From positions 1 to 24,965 of IMG/VR virus record IMGVR_UViG_3300025669_000845: a DNA stretch of 24,965 nucleotides. One strand, 5' to 3'. This DNA is from a virus. Within the stretch, counting starts at the first letter, position 1, and each line of letters opens with the position of its first letter. A program made the position numbers and the translations under genes. This document shows positions 7,469-13,327 of the stretch, piece after piece. The notes under the pieces were generated by a model, which made no database searches, was not told the DNA's origin, and worked only from the letters and a program-made list of their open reading frames with translations.

Positions 7469-8238
7469 TAGTTTACTCCTTCTATGTTTTTGAATCCTCG
7501 ACGCTCAACTTCGGGGCCAAACCACGCTAACATATCTTCTGTTTCTGAATCATAAGGCTCTGGGTTGTTCATATACTCTTGCTGTACGGCCCTACCGCCT
7601 TCGGCTATAATACGTTGAAAATTAATATTGTCCTCTGATACCAACTCAAACTGACCGAATGACCCCGATCCCTTTTCTGGCCTCCAGTCACCAACTCCCT
7701 GAATCATCCCGGCAGCAGCGAACAGATTAGACACCGTGACCTCTTGTAGTATTGGTGTCGGGAATGAGACAACGACCCTACATGCCCATTCAGGAATAAT
7801 TGACCTTGTTCTGACACGCGGCGTTTTTGTCATTCCGGCATCCCTTGTGATTGCCATAAACAGTTTCGGGATACCGTAGATTCCTATTCTTTCACCCTCG
7901 ACCCACATCAGCCTCCCCATTTGTGCCTTTTTCGCTCCAGGGATATCAACCGCTGTGCAGGAGATAGCCTTTTTGAATGCTGTTGCAAGATGAGCAATGA
8001 ATGTTGGTTCTCCGTCAGGAAGGGTATACGGTGAATTCCTAAACTCGACATAGGGATTCTGTTTCAGTGTGGATTCTTTTTCTGCTCTGCTTTTACTTTT
8101 CGGAGGCAATAGCAGATCGCGCTTTGATTTCTCAGATAGTCGGTTAAGAATGATTGGCGTTTTGCCAAGTACACAATAAGAAACCCTTTCCATTTTGATC
8201 TTGATGACGGTATTGTCAACAACTTCTGTCTTTGCCAT
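7468..8238 (-). CDS. Conserved phage protein of unknown function (GDWRPEKGSGSFGQF type)
   Basis: A 256-residue soluble protein led by its own promoter and the leader L2. The ATG at 8238 follows TTAGGAGAGCG, a good ribosome site. Visible features are a basic stretch at residues about 35-57, a conserved-looking core TRSIIPEWACRVVVSF, and a Gly-rich segment GVGDWRPEKGSGSFGQFEL at about 195-213. I recall this Gly-rich signature from uncharacterised phage proteins usually paired with the SPLH-type neighbour. The Gly-rich loop superficially resembles the G-loop of RAMP/Cas7-like RNA-binding folds, but I would not assign it on that basis. No enzymatic motif is seen. Confidence 0.72.
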   Translation of the reverse strand: MAKTEVVDNTVIKIKMERVSYCVLGKTPIILNRLSEKSKRDLLLPPKSKSRAEKESTLKQNPYVEFRNSPYTLPDGEPTFIAHLATAFKKAISCTAVDIPGAKKAQMGRLMWVEGERIGIYGIPKLFMAITRDAGMTKTPRVRTRSIIPEWACRVVVSFPTPILQEVTVSNLFAAAGMIQGVGDWRPEKGSGSFGQFELVSEDNINFQRIIAEGGRAVQQEYMNNPEPYDSETEDMLAWFGPEVERRGFKNIEGVN

Positions 8239-8249
8239 TTCGCTCTCCT

Positions 8250-8361
8250 AATAAAAAAGGCCGCTAATTGGCACAGAGCTAAAGCGGATATCAGAAGACA
8301 TCCCTCTGTGCCGACTAACGGCCTACGATAATATTGCCAACGCTTTAGAACCGGCAACCTA
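8250..8361 (-). ncRNA. Leader RNA L2: hairpin plus bulged terminator, pseudoknot potential
   Basis: A leader of about 110 nt before the 256-residue gene. Hairpin 1: UUGCC (8353-8357) pairs with GGCAA (8334-8338) around a 14-nt loop. The terminator has an outer stem AGGCCG/CGGCCU (8319-8324 with 8258-8263), a middle stem GGCACAGAG/CUCUGUGCC (8304-8312 with 8270-8278), and an apical hairpin GGAUGUC-UUCU-GAUAUCC. It ends in a U6 tract. The 3' bulge between the apical and middle stems holds CGCUUUAG, the perfect 8-nt complement of CUAAAGCG in loop 1. Leader L3 shows the same parts in the same order. No known riboswitch family is recognised. Confidence 0.75.
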
Positions 8362-8366
8362 TATAT

Positions 8367-8395
8367 ATTATACGTCACTTACTCCTATATTACAA
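8367..8395 (-). promoter_or_regulatory. Promoter for leader L2 and the 256-residue gene
   Basis: TTGTAA (8390-8395), 17-bp spacer, TATAAT (8367-8372) on the minus strand. The start is expected near 8360, at the 5' end of leader L2. It lies just past the stop of the preceding gene at 8401. Confidence 0.72.
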
Positions 8396-8400
8396 GTGCG

Positions 8401-9138
8401 CTACTTCGGGGCCTTCTTGGTGTAGCGGTATTGCCACTCAGTGTGAGTCTGTGCATCCCGCTTTAGATTTTCAAGATTGCCTGATTCGTTAAAACATGCA
8501 GGAATCCACTTGTCGTCATGTCTGCATAGTTCCACAAACCACCGCTCCGGCGTGAACCCCTTCGGCAGGTTGGCCAGGTCGAGGGGCTTTGACTTAGGCA
8601 TGGCGAGTTTCCATATCCTCTCCTGGCATCCCATTAATGGGCAATCTTGATCATGATCAAATGTACACCCATCACAGCCACCGAGCCGTTCTTCTGGAGC
8701 AGACTTATACCGCTGACCATCCACCCACCGCTTCTTGGTCTTCTTCTTCTGTGGTGTCATTGATAGTTTCCAAATTATGTGGTCTTTATCACAATCCAAA
8801 ACATACGGACATGCCCCATTCCCGACCCTCTTTGCTATCAGATCACATCCATCACAGCCACCGAGCCGTTCTTCTGGAGCAGACTTATATCGCTGATCAT
8901 CAATCCACCGTTTCTTGGTCTTCTTCTTCTGCGGTAGGGTGAAGGTCGGTTCCTTCTCCCTCAATTTACGACGGAGGCTGTTGTTTTCTTCTTTCAACCT
9001 TCTGATGTTAACGCAATCTGTTTCGCCGACATGCCTACAAGTCAACAGGTGCTTGATGTCGTCGTACTTGACCCACTCGCCGAAGCAGTCATGAGTCATT
9101 CCATACCTTCCGTCAGTCCGTATCCTGTATCTCTTCAT
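8401..9138 (-). CDS. Cys-rich phage protein with an internal 60-residue duplication
   Basis: A 245-residue protein, function not recognised. Two copies of a module (QKKKTKKRW, then QRYKSAPEERLGGCDGC, then two further Cys and an IWKL ending) lie 60 residues apart; each has a C-x-x-C pair followed by two more Cys, so each may bind zinc. A short coiled-coil-like stretch near residues 46-62 precedes the modules. The C-terminal part (GFTPERWFVELC and beyond) is unique. The ATG overlaps the stop of the upstream gene as ATGA. It is last in the leftward run of small accessory genes. Similar C-x-G-C motifs recur in small plus-strand genes near 18113 and 18718. Confidence 0.7.
   Translation of the reverse strand: MKRYRIRTDGRYGMTHDCFGEWVKYDDIKHLLTCRHVGETDCVNIRRLKEENNSLRRKLREKEPTFTLPQKKKTKKRWIDDQRYKSAPEERLGGCDGCDLIAKRVGNGACPYVLDCDKDHIIWKLSMTPQKKKTKKRWVDGQRYKSAPEERLGGCDGCTFDHDQDCPLMGCQERIWKLAMPKSKPLDLANLPKGFTPERWFVELCRHDDKWIPACFNESGNLENLKRDAQTHTEWQYRYTKKAPK
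8665..8751. repeat. Intragenic direct repeat, copy 1
   Basis: About 87 bp, differing at several positions from a second copy exactly 180 bp away. The shift is a multiple of three, so it duplicates a protein module in frame within gene 8401-9138. Confidence 0.85.
8845..8931. repeat. Intragenic direct repeat, copy 2
   Basis: Second copy of the 180-bp-spaced repeat inside gene 8401-9138. The differences from copy 1 are mostly at third codon positions, pointing to an older duplication kept under protein-level selection. Confidence 0.85.
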
Positions 9139-9356
9139 CCCTCTGCCTCCACTGCGTCAATCGCATCCTGTAACCTGATCCACTCTTCACCTTCTTCAAA
9201 CTTCCCCTCGATGTGCGATGGTACATGATTCAGGTTCTTGACGATCTGCTCTATAACCGGCTTGACAATTGCATCTTCTAACTGTCCCATCGAAAGCCTG
9301 CTATCGTCATCGCTACTATTGCCACTATAAATATTATCATGATATCTCCTTATCAC
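9135..9356 (-). CDS. Small acidic phage protein, unknown
   Basis: A 73-residue acidic protein, helical in its second half, with no recognised motif. The frame starts with a GTG at 9356 that overlaps the upstream stop (GTGA), typical coupling here, but no ribosome site stands at the right distance; an internal ATG at residue 23 is an alternative. Its stop overlaps the start of the next gene by four bases, which supports it as a true member of the operon. A separate 20-codon frame with a better ribosome site overlaps its 5' part (see 9278-9340). Confidence 0.55.
   Translation of the reverse strand: MIRRYHDNIYSGNSSDDDSRLSMGQLEDAIVKPVIEQIVKNLNHVPSHIEGKFEEGEEWIRLQDAIDAVEAEG
9278..9340 (-). CDS. 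Possible 20-residue hydrophobic peptide overlapping another gene
   Basis: ATG at 9340 with AAGGAG five bases upstream, the best ribosome site in this stretch. It encodes a 20-residue peptide whose first 15 residues are nearly all hydrophobic (MIIFIVAIVAMTIAG), followed by FRWDS. It lies out of frame inside gene 9135-9356. It could be a short membrane peptide, or the site may only serve the overlapping gene. Expression is unproven. Confidence 0.3.
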   Translation of the reverse strand: MIIFIVAIVAMTIAGFRWDS

Positions 9357-9550
9357 TTACTAAAATGCATTCTCCTCGCATAAAACCACGTTCGCAATTC
9401 TTCCAAACCGAGCGGGCGCTTTGACCGTTGTTTAATGTAGATATAGATTGCATGATACCAGTGTATTCGTCCGCTGATCTTCTCAAGTGTCCCTGATTTA
9501 TTCATGTGAATATATAAATCACTTCCAATCATAGTAATCTCTCCGGTCAT
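9353..9550 (-). CDS. Small phage protein, unknown
   Basis: A 65-residue basic protein, no family recognised. The start at 9550 puts AAGGAG six bases upstream; an ATG at 9556 touches the ribosome site and is unlikely, and a third ATG at 9532 has GGAGAG before it. The C-terminal RPLGLEELRTWFYARRM is a basic helix. It is coupled to the next gene by a GTGA overlap. Confidence 0.55.
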   Translation of the reverse strand: MTGEITMIGSDLYIHMNKSGTLEKISGRIHWYHAIYIYIKQRSKRPLGLEELRTWFYARRMHFSK

Positions 9551-9582
9551 CCTCATCTCCTTATTATGTTATGCGATACCGA

Positions 9583-9795
9583 TCATTTCGGGTCGGTTGT
9601 CAAATCGTTTATACCGTATTTTAGGCGTATCCAGTTGATAATAACTACATTGGCGCCATCACAATGTTCTTTGGAAATATACTTCCGTACTTGTTCTAAT
9701 ACAAACTTTGTATTCATTTTCTTATCAACATCGACCTCAATGCTTCCCCATCCTCTAGGGATATTGTACACCACATGGTATTTATACCCTTTCAT
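9583..9795 (-). CDS. Small phage protein, unknown
   Basis: A 70-residue protein starting at an ATG at 9795, preceded by GGAGGGAG. The longer open frame to 9954 runs inside the upstream gene and is not needed. The pattern of alternating hydrophobics (YKYHVVYNIPRGWGSIEVDV) suggests a small beta-alpha-beta fold. No motif or family is recognised. It follows the zinc-ribbon gene by 22 nt in the leftward operon. Confidence 0.6.
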   Translation of the reverse strand: MKGYKYHVVYNIPRGWGSIEVDVDKKMNTKFVLEQVRKYISKEHCDGANVVIINWIRLKYGINDLTTDPK

Positions 9796-9817
9796 CACAT
9801 CTCCCTCCTGTATATCA

Positions 9818-10090
9818 TCAATGACACTCACACAGTCCGCCGTTGTATGCATACGGCCCATCCTGACCTCTTGGGTCGTAGCTGTTATAATGTTCGCCAG
9901 GAGTCCCATACCATCCGTCACCATCCCCGCAACAGTCACAGACCTGAACGTCATTCATGTCTGATTCGATCAGGCCGAGGTAGTTATCAAGCCAAGCCTC
10001 GGGGCCTATCTCGTCAAGTTCCTCAAGTTTTGATTGTTCAAGCTGGTGTAGATTCAAAAACCCGCTATTGTCACACCGTGTACATGTCAT
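9818..10090 (-). CDS. Small Cys-rich zinc-binding protein
   Basis: A 90-residue protein starting at the ATG at 10090, one base after the upstream stop, with GGGGG eight bases before. It has a DnaJ-like CTRCDNSGF at the N-terminus, a C-x-C-C near the middle and C-E-C-H at the extreme C-terminus, enough ligands for one or two zinc sites. The rest is acidic. Function unknown; such zinc-ribbon miniproteins are common in phage early regions. Confidence 0.6.
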   Translation of the reverse strand: MTCTRCDNSGFLNLHQLEQSKLEELDEIGPEAWLDNYLGLIESDMNDVQVCDCCGDGDGWYGTPGEHYNSYDPRGQDGPYAYNGGLCECH

Positions 10091-10091
10091 A

Positions 10092-10259
10092 TCACTCACC
10101 CCCTGTTTGATTCAAAGCTATCTTATCAGCATGACGGTTACGGCGGGTCATCTGCTGTTTGATCCGCTTGGACGCCCTGGCAAGGTAGCAATATACATGC
10201 CTTGCACAAACAGCGTCCCATTCATCCCCACCCTTCAGCTTTTCACGGTGTCCCATCAT
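10092..10259 (-). CDS. Small basic phage protein, unknown
   Basis: A 55-residue protein starting at one of two adjacent ATGs (10259 or 10256), chosen for the AGGGGGA upstream; a GTG at 10295 would give 12 more residues but has no ribosome site. Basic and helical (ARHVYCYLARASKRIKQQ), perhaps nucleic-acid binding, with no named family. Its stop is nearly fused to the start of the Cys-rich gene. Confidence 0.5.
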   Translation of the reverse strand: MMGHREKLKGGDEWDAVCARHVYCYLARASKRIKQQMTRRNRHADKIALNQTGGE

Positions 10260-10417
10260 GACGATTCCCCCTGTATAAAGATGCCGCACTTTCACGGCAG
10301 TCAGGTCATGTTATCGTAATTCATCAGGTACATTTCCTAACCCTCAATTCAACGCTTACGACCGCGCGCCTCGCTTATCCGTATTCGCTTCGGACGCCAT
10401 CATGTACGGACGGCGAA
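10260..10417 (-). other. Non-coding spacer downstream of the tRNA
   Basis: About 160 nt without a convincing gene. On the minus strand it holds a 6-bp inverted repeat ATTCGC/GCGAAT beginning at the tRNA 3' end (10380-10420), a possible 3' processing or stabilising hairpin. Near 10283-10300 is a small hairpin TGCCG/CGGCA. A 10-codon frame starting with ATG-TAC-CTG lies between them with only a weak ribosome site. Confidence 0.4.
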
Positions 10418-10493
10418 TAACAGGGGTGGGATTCGAACCCACGTCGAAACGGCTTATGATACCGTGCTGGTATCCAACTCCAGTCACCCTGTT
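10418..10493 (-). tRNA. tRNA with anticodon CAU (Met, or Ile2 if modified)
   Basis: A 76-nt cloverleaf on the minus strand. Acceptor AACAGGG pairs fully with CCCUGUU, discriminator A, no encoded CCA. D arm CUGG/CCAG with loop AGUUGGAUA. Anticodon arm ACGGU/GCCGU with loop AUCAUAA, anticodon CAU at 10456-10458. T arm GUGGG/CCCAC with loop UUCGAAU. Odd point: three bases (UGA) instead of two separate the acceptor from the D stem. An elongator Met or a lysidine-modified Ile (AUA) tRNA is possible; an initiator is unlikely because the anticodon stem lacks three G-C pairs. Confidence 0.85.
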
Positions 10494-10531
10494 GTAATGA
10501 CTCCGGGACGAATCACCGTGAGCCGGCGGTA

Positions 10532-10546
10532 TTAACCCGCTTGCAT
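10532..10546 (-). CDS. Possible four-codon minigene before the tRNA
   Basis: The minus strand reads AAAAAGGAGGTGATTTG, then ATG-CAA-GCG-GGT-TAA. The ribosome site is close to a perfect match to the 16S anti-Shine-Dalgarno, at 7-nt spacing, yet the frame encodes only Met-Gln-Ala-Gly. It lies 39 nt before the tRNA 5' end. It may be a minigene of the lambda bar kind, a decoy ribosome site, or the relic of a lost gene. Confidence 0.35.
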   Translation of the reverse strand: MQAG

Positions 10547-10561
10547 CAAATCACCTCCTTT

Positions 10562-10828
10562 TTACATCCATTCTATAACGTCTGGCCATGTCATTTCTAT
10601 CGACTTCTTTATTATCGATTTATATTCCTTTCTGGTAACATTACTGATAATACCTGCACCGTATTTTTGCTGATATTGTTCATCCTTGATCAATATGCAA
10701 ATCAAAGCCGTTACCGACTCACTCAGATTTAACTTGATCTTTTCAACATCACGGTCAAGGCATATTGGATGCCCTGCCATTCCTATCTTATGCCTCGGTA
10801 TTGGCTTGATCATCTTGTTTATATCCAC
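10562..10828 (-). CDS. Small phage protein, unknown
   Basis: A protein of about 88 residues, helical, no known family. Start uncertain: GTG at 10828 has AGGGGG at a fair distance; GTG at 10834 lies on top of that site, and the first ATG is at 10813. The ending EYKSIIKKSIEMTWPDVIEW is amphipathic. It is third in the leftward operon from the promoter at 11283-11311. Confidence 0.55.
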   Translation of the reverse strand: MDINKMIKPIPRHKIGMAGHPICLDRDVEKIKLNLSESVTALICILIKDEQYQQKYGAGIISNVTRKEYKSIIKKSIEMTWPDVIEWM

Positions 10829-10837
10829 AATCACCCC

Positions 10838-11062
10838 CTAATATTCTGTTATCTCTAAATTTTTATTGAATCGCATATCTCGCCCAAAAGTAGATTCAAA
10901 CTTGCCCAATATTCCAAAGCCATCTTCCTGTAAATCTCTCATGTATCCATCAACTATTATGGTCGTATAGTAAGGATATACCTTACATAAGTGAGATCCT
11001 TCAAATCGGTCATGCCTATAATTATGCTTGATAAAATCATATAGTTGCTGGAAGGATGGCAT
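10838..11062 (-). CDS. Small phage protein, unknown
   Basis: A 74-residue protein starting at the ATG within TAATG, overlapping the stop of the first leftward gene. Aromatic-rich (YDFIKHNYRHDRF and KVYPYYTTIIVDGYM), with no family recognised. Second in the leftward early operon. Confidence 0.6.
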   Translation of the reverse strand: MPSFQQLYDFIKHNYRHDRFEGSHLCKVYPYYTTIIVDGYMRDLQEDGFGILGKFESTFGRDMRFNKNLEITEY

Positions 11063-11259
11063 TACGCCACCACTTCCCAGAATCGGTAGTTGCCTGAGAA
11101 AAGGATTCTTGATCCACGATCATTGGAAATAACGTCACAAGCCATTCCGTCGTTCAGATCCTGACCATTAAGGTCAAACTTCCAATTTCCCCATTCCGGC
11201 TCGGCAATGCTTCTAATCTGTTTTGCTGTTTTTGCTGTCTCTTCGGTTAACATAATCAT
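11062..11259 (-). CDS. First gene of the leftward early operon, unknown
   Basis: A 65-residue protein from an ATG at 11259 with AAGGAG seven bases upstream. The C-terminal part, MACDVISNDRGSRILFSGNY, looks like beta strands, but no family is recognised. It lies directly after the promoter at 11283-11311, so it should be among the first genes expressed leftward; such products often counter host functions (inference). Confidence 0.62.
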   Translation of the reverse strand: MIMLTEETAKTAKQIRSIAEPEWGNWKFDLNGQDLNDGMACDVISNDRGSRILFSGNYRFWEVVA

Positions 11260-11282
11260 CTTTGCTCTCCTTAACTATCTAT

Positions 11283-11311
11283 ATATTACACCCCACACGG
11301 TATACTGTCAA
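11283..11311 (-). promoter_or_regulatory. Leftward early promoter
   Basis: Minus strand TTGACA (11306-11311), 17-bp spacer, TAATAT (11283-11288). It is divergent from the rightward promoter; the 46 bp between the two -35 boxes is AT-rich with repeated CTTATTTTA-like units and could hold regulator sites. Confidence 0.8.
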
Positions 11312-11357
11312 CACTTATTTTACTTTATTTTACGATACTTATTTATTCTTTTTATAC

Positions 11358-11386
11358 TTGACAGACCACCATCAAAGGTATAATAT
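11358..11386 (+). promoter_or_regulatory. Rightward early promoter
   Basis: TTGACA (11358-11363) followed by the overlapping -10 candidates TATAAT (15-bp spacer) and TAATAT (11381-11386, 17-bp spacer). The second gives the same TTGACA-N17-TAATAT form as the promoters at 11283-11311 and 21736-21764. It drives the recombination genes. Confidence 0.82.
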
Positions 11387-11410
11387 AAAGGGGAGTTTAA
11401 GGAGATAAAC

Positions 11411-11626
11411 ATGGTAAAGACAAGCAAGATGATCGAGTTTATGGGCGTGACGATGGAGATCAGGGAAACCCCTGGCGGTGGATACTGTCACGAAGGCATA
11501 GAAATCCTGGTTGATGGCGTGGACATATTCGCCATTCTCGACACGCAAAGCACTGGCAGGAATATCCTTGAAACAATGTTCCAACTTGCCGAGCGCTCTG
11601 ATAAGGATGGTAACGGTGAAGATTAA
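11411..11626 (+). CDS. First rightward early gene, unknown
   Basis: A 71-residue acidic protein from an ATG preceded by GGAGATAAAC. It is mainly beta at the start (MEIRETPGGGYCHEGIEILV) and helical at the end. No family recognised. It overlaps the start of the annealing-protein gene. Confidence 0.65.
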   Translation: MVKTSKMIEFMGVTMEIRETPGGGYCHEGIEILVDGVDIFAILDTQSTGRNILETMFQLAERSDKDGNGED

Positions 11627-12209
11627 CGAACGATTGATAGAGGTGCAGGCTGCTCTGCACGCTCCGAAGAACCAGAGCAAACAAGGGCTTCATTACAAAT
11701 ACCGTAATTGTGACGCAATCCTGGAAGCTGTCAAGCCGTTGTGTAAGGAGCAGGGGCTATTACTTACCCTGTCCGACTCAATCGAGGCACACGCTACCAG
11801 GGTATATGTCAAGGCTACGGCAACTGTTTCTGACGGTGAAAACACTGTATCAGTGTCGGCATTTGCCCGTGAAACGCTATCCCGAAGCGGCCTTGATGAC
11901 GCTCAAGTCACTGGTGGAGCCTCCTCATATGCTCGCAAGTATGCACTTTCAGGACTATTTTGTATCGATAATACCGATGATCCTGACGGCATGGACAACA
12001 GCAAGCCAAAGCCGGAGCCGAAAAAGAACCCGGCAAAGGATAAGCCCCCGACGCAAACACAGCTTGATTATGAGGTTGCCTATCAGGAGTGCATTAATCT
12101 TTCTGACCTGCAAAAACGCTATCAGATTGATTATAAGGAAAACCCTGCTGACCGTGGCGACATGGAAAAGGCAAAAAACATCCGCAAAAAGGAATTAAGC
12201 AATGGATAA
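11616..12209 (+). CDS. erf: Erf-family single-strand annealing protein
   Basis: A recombinase of about 197 residues that binds single-stranded DNA and anneals complementary strands during phage replication and repair. The ERF signature GGASSYARKYALSGLF is in mid-protein, followed by the C-terminal linker rich in Lys/Pro (KPKPEPKKNP) and a helical tail. The start is taken at GTG 11616 because AAGGA lies at a proper distance; an ATG at 11607 is too close to it, and earlier in-frame ATGs lie inside the upstream gene. The Gam-like protein follows at once (8-nt overlap), the usual neighbour of phage annealing systems. Confidence 0.9.
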   Translation: MKINERLIEVQAALHAPKNQSKQGLHYKYRNCDAILEAVKPLCKEQGLLLTLSDSIEAHATRVYVKATATVSDGENTVSVSAFARETLSRSGLDDAQVTGGASSYARKYALSGLFCIDNTDDPDGMDNSKPKPEPKKNPAKDKPPTQTQLDYEVAYQECINLSDLQKRYQIDYKENPADRGDMEKAKNIRKKELSNG

Positions 12210-12696
12210 TCTACAAGACATCATCCATCCCGAAGAGATCCGCGAAGGATTCACAGTTGACAGCGCAGACAAGGCTGATTGGGCCATCTCTAAAGCCGTA
12301 TCAGCACAGGCTGAAATTGACAAGCTCAATGATCTTCATGATGAATACGTGGCACGCATCGCCCTGTGGTATCAGTCGGCGATCAAGGAACACAAATCGA
12401 CTATCGAATACATGGAATCCCTGGTCAAGCCCTGGTTGCAAGCCGAGCTTGTGGACAGTAAGAAGCGGTCAATATCATTACCATCAGGCGTTGCTGGTCT
12501 GCGTAAACTACAGCCGAAACTTGAGGTAATCGACGAAAAGTTAGCCCTTGAATCATGCCGTGCATCTCACCCCGAAGCGATCAAGGAAAGCCTAAGAAAG
12601 TCAGCGTTGAATGATATCCTGAAAGCTGGCGAGCTGGTTGACGGTTGCACGGTGTCGCCTGCTGATAACGCTTTTTACATCAAAGGAGCGAAATAG
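12202..12696 (+). CDS. Gam-like host-nuclease inhibitor
   Basis: A 164-residue protein: a long antiparallel-helix segment (residues about 33-82) followed by SISLPSGVAGLRKLQPKLEV, the beta-hairpin region seen in Mu Gam-like proteins. Gam proteins bind the ends of double-stranded DNA and protect them from host exonucleases. The order annealing protein then Gam matches phage recombination cassettes. The assignment rests on pattern and position; an alternative is another helical phage protein of the Gp157 kind. Confidence 0.72.
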   Translation: MDNLQDIIHPEEIREGFTVDSADKADWAISKAVSAQAEIDKLNDLHDEYVARIALWYQSAIKEHKSTIEYMESLVKPWLQAELVDSKKRSISLPSGVAGLRKLQPKLEVIDEKLALESCRASHPEAIKESLRKSALNDILKAGELVDGCTVSPADNAFYIKGAK

Positions 12697-12881
12697 TGAG
12701 CCTAAGCCCAGTATTTAAATCGATACTCAAGCAGATGTCTCCACCATCTAACGACTATATCGTGCTCGAGAATCTGGCAAAAAGCCTACATGATGCAATC
12801 GATCAAGTGGAAACTATCGGCGCAAAGGATGCACTGCACCGTACCGCCAAACTACTATTATCGAAGGCCCTTGAGCTGTGA
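12696..12881 (+). CDS. Small helical phage protein, unknown
   Basis: A 61-residue all-helical protein from a GTG one base into the preceding TAG stop, with AAAGGAG ten bases upstream. No motif is seen. Its stop overlaps the next GTG start, so the recombination operon is translated continuously. Confidence 0.55.
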   Translation: MSLSPVFKSILKQMSPPSNDYIVLENLAKSLHDAIDQVETIGAKDALHRTAKLLLSKALEL

Positions 12882-13327
12882 AGATCCTGATCACCGGCCC
12901 CGGCGCTTATCTGTCGGAGTCGAAGGATTCACCCGAAGTTGGCAAGTATTACCACATGGAAGATGCTGCCGGTGGTACTCAAGCACAGAATCGATTCTTT
13001 CACTTGCTTGTCAGTGAGTGGGAGAAATCCGGCTGTTGCTCATGGGATACCGATATCAAAGAGCATGTCAAGAAATCATACGGTCAGGGCTTCGATGCCT
13101 ATCTATACTGGAATGGCTCGAAACTCCGCAAGGTCAAGACCCGTGAAGAGATCCCCGAAGGTATCCGTGAGGATCGTGATATGTGCTTCGGCAAGCTCAA
13201 GAGCTGGTCTGAGTACACACTGAAACAACGCCGTGACTGCATCGATCAGCTGATACGGGTGATGATTGTGAGCGGTGTGAACTCGAAGCGGTTTGAAGAG
13301 ATATCGGAGGATTTTTATGACCGTTAA
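12878..13327 (+). CDS. Phage protein of unknown function
   Basis: A 149-residue protein from a GTG overlapping the upstream TGA. A basic helix (KSWSEYTLKQRRDCIDQLIR) in the last third is followed by a short conserved-looking SGVNSKRFEEI. The position after recombination genes would suit a recombination accessory factor, but no family is recognised. Confidence 0.6.
   Translation: MKILITGPGAYLSESKDSPEVGKYYHMEDAAGGTQAQNRFFHLLVSEWEKSGCCSWDTDIKEHVKKSYGQGFDAYLYWNGSKLRKVKTREEIPEGIREDRDMCFGKLKSWSEYTLKQRRDCIDQLIRVMIVSGVNSKRFEEISEDFYDR

Noticed and set aside
8665-8931. CRISPR or tandem regulatory array
   Set aside because: Only two imperfect copies 180 bp apart, in frame within a gene; this is a protein-module duplication. 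No CRISPR array was seen anywhere in the window.
9795-9954. N-terminal extension of the 9583 gene
   Set aside because: It lies wholly inside the Cys-rich gene, and the ATG at 9795 has a strong ribosome site.
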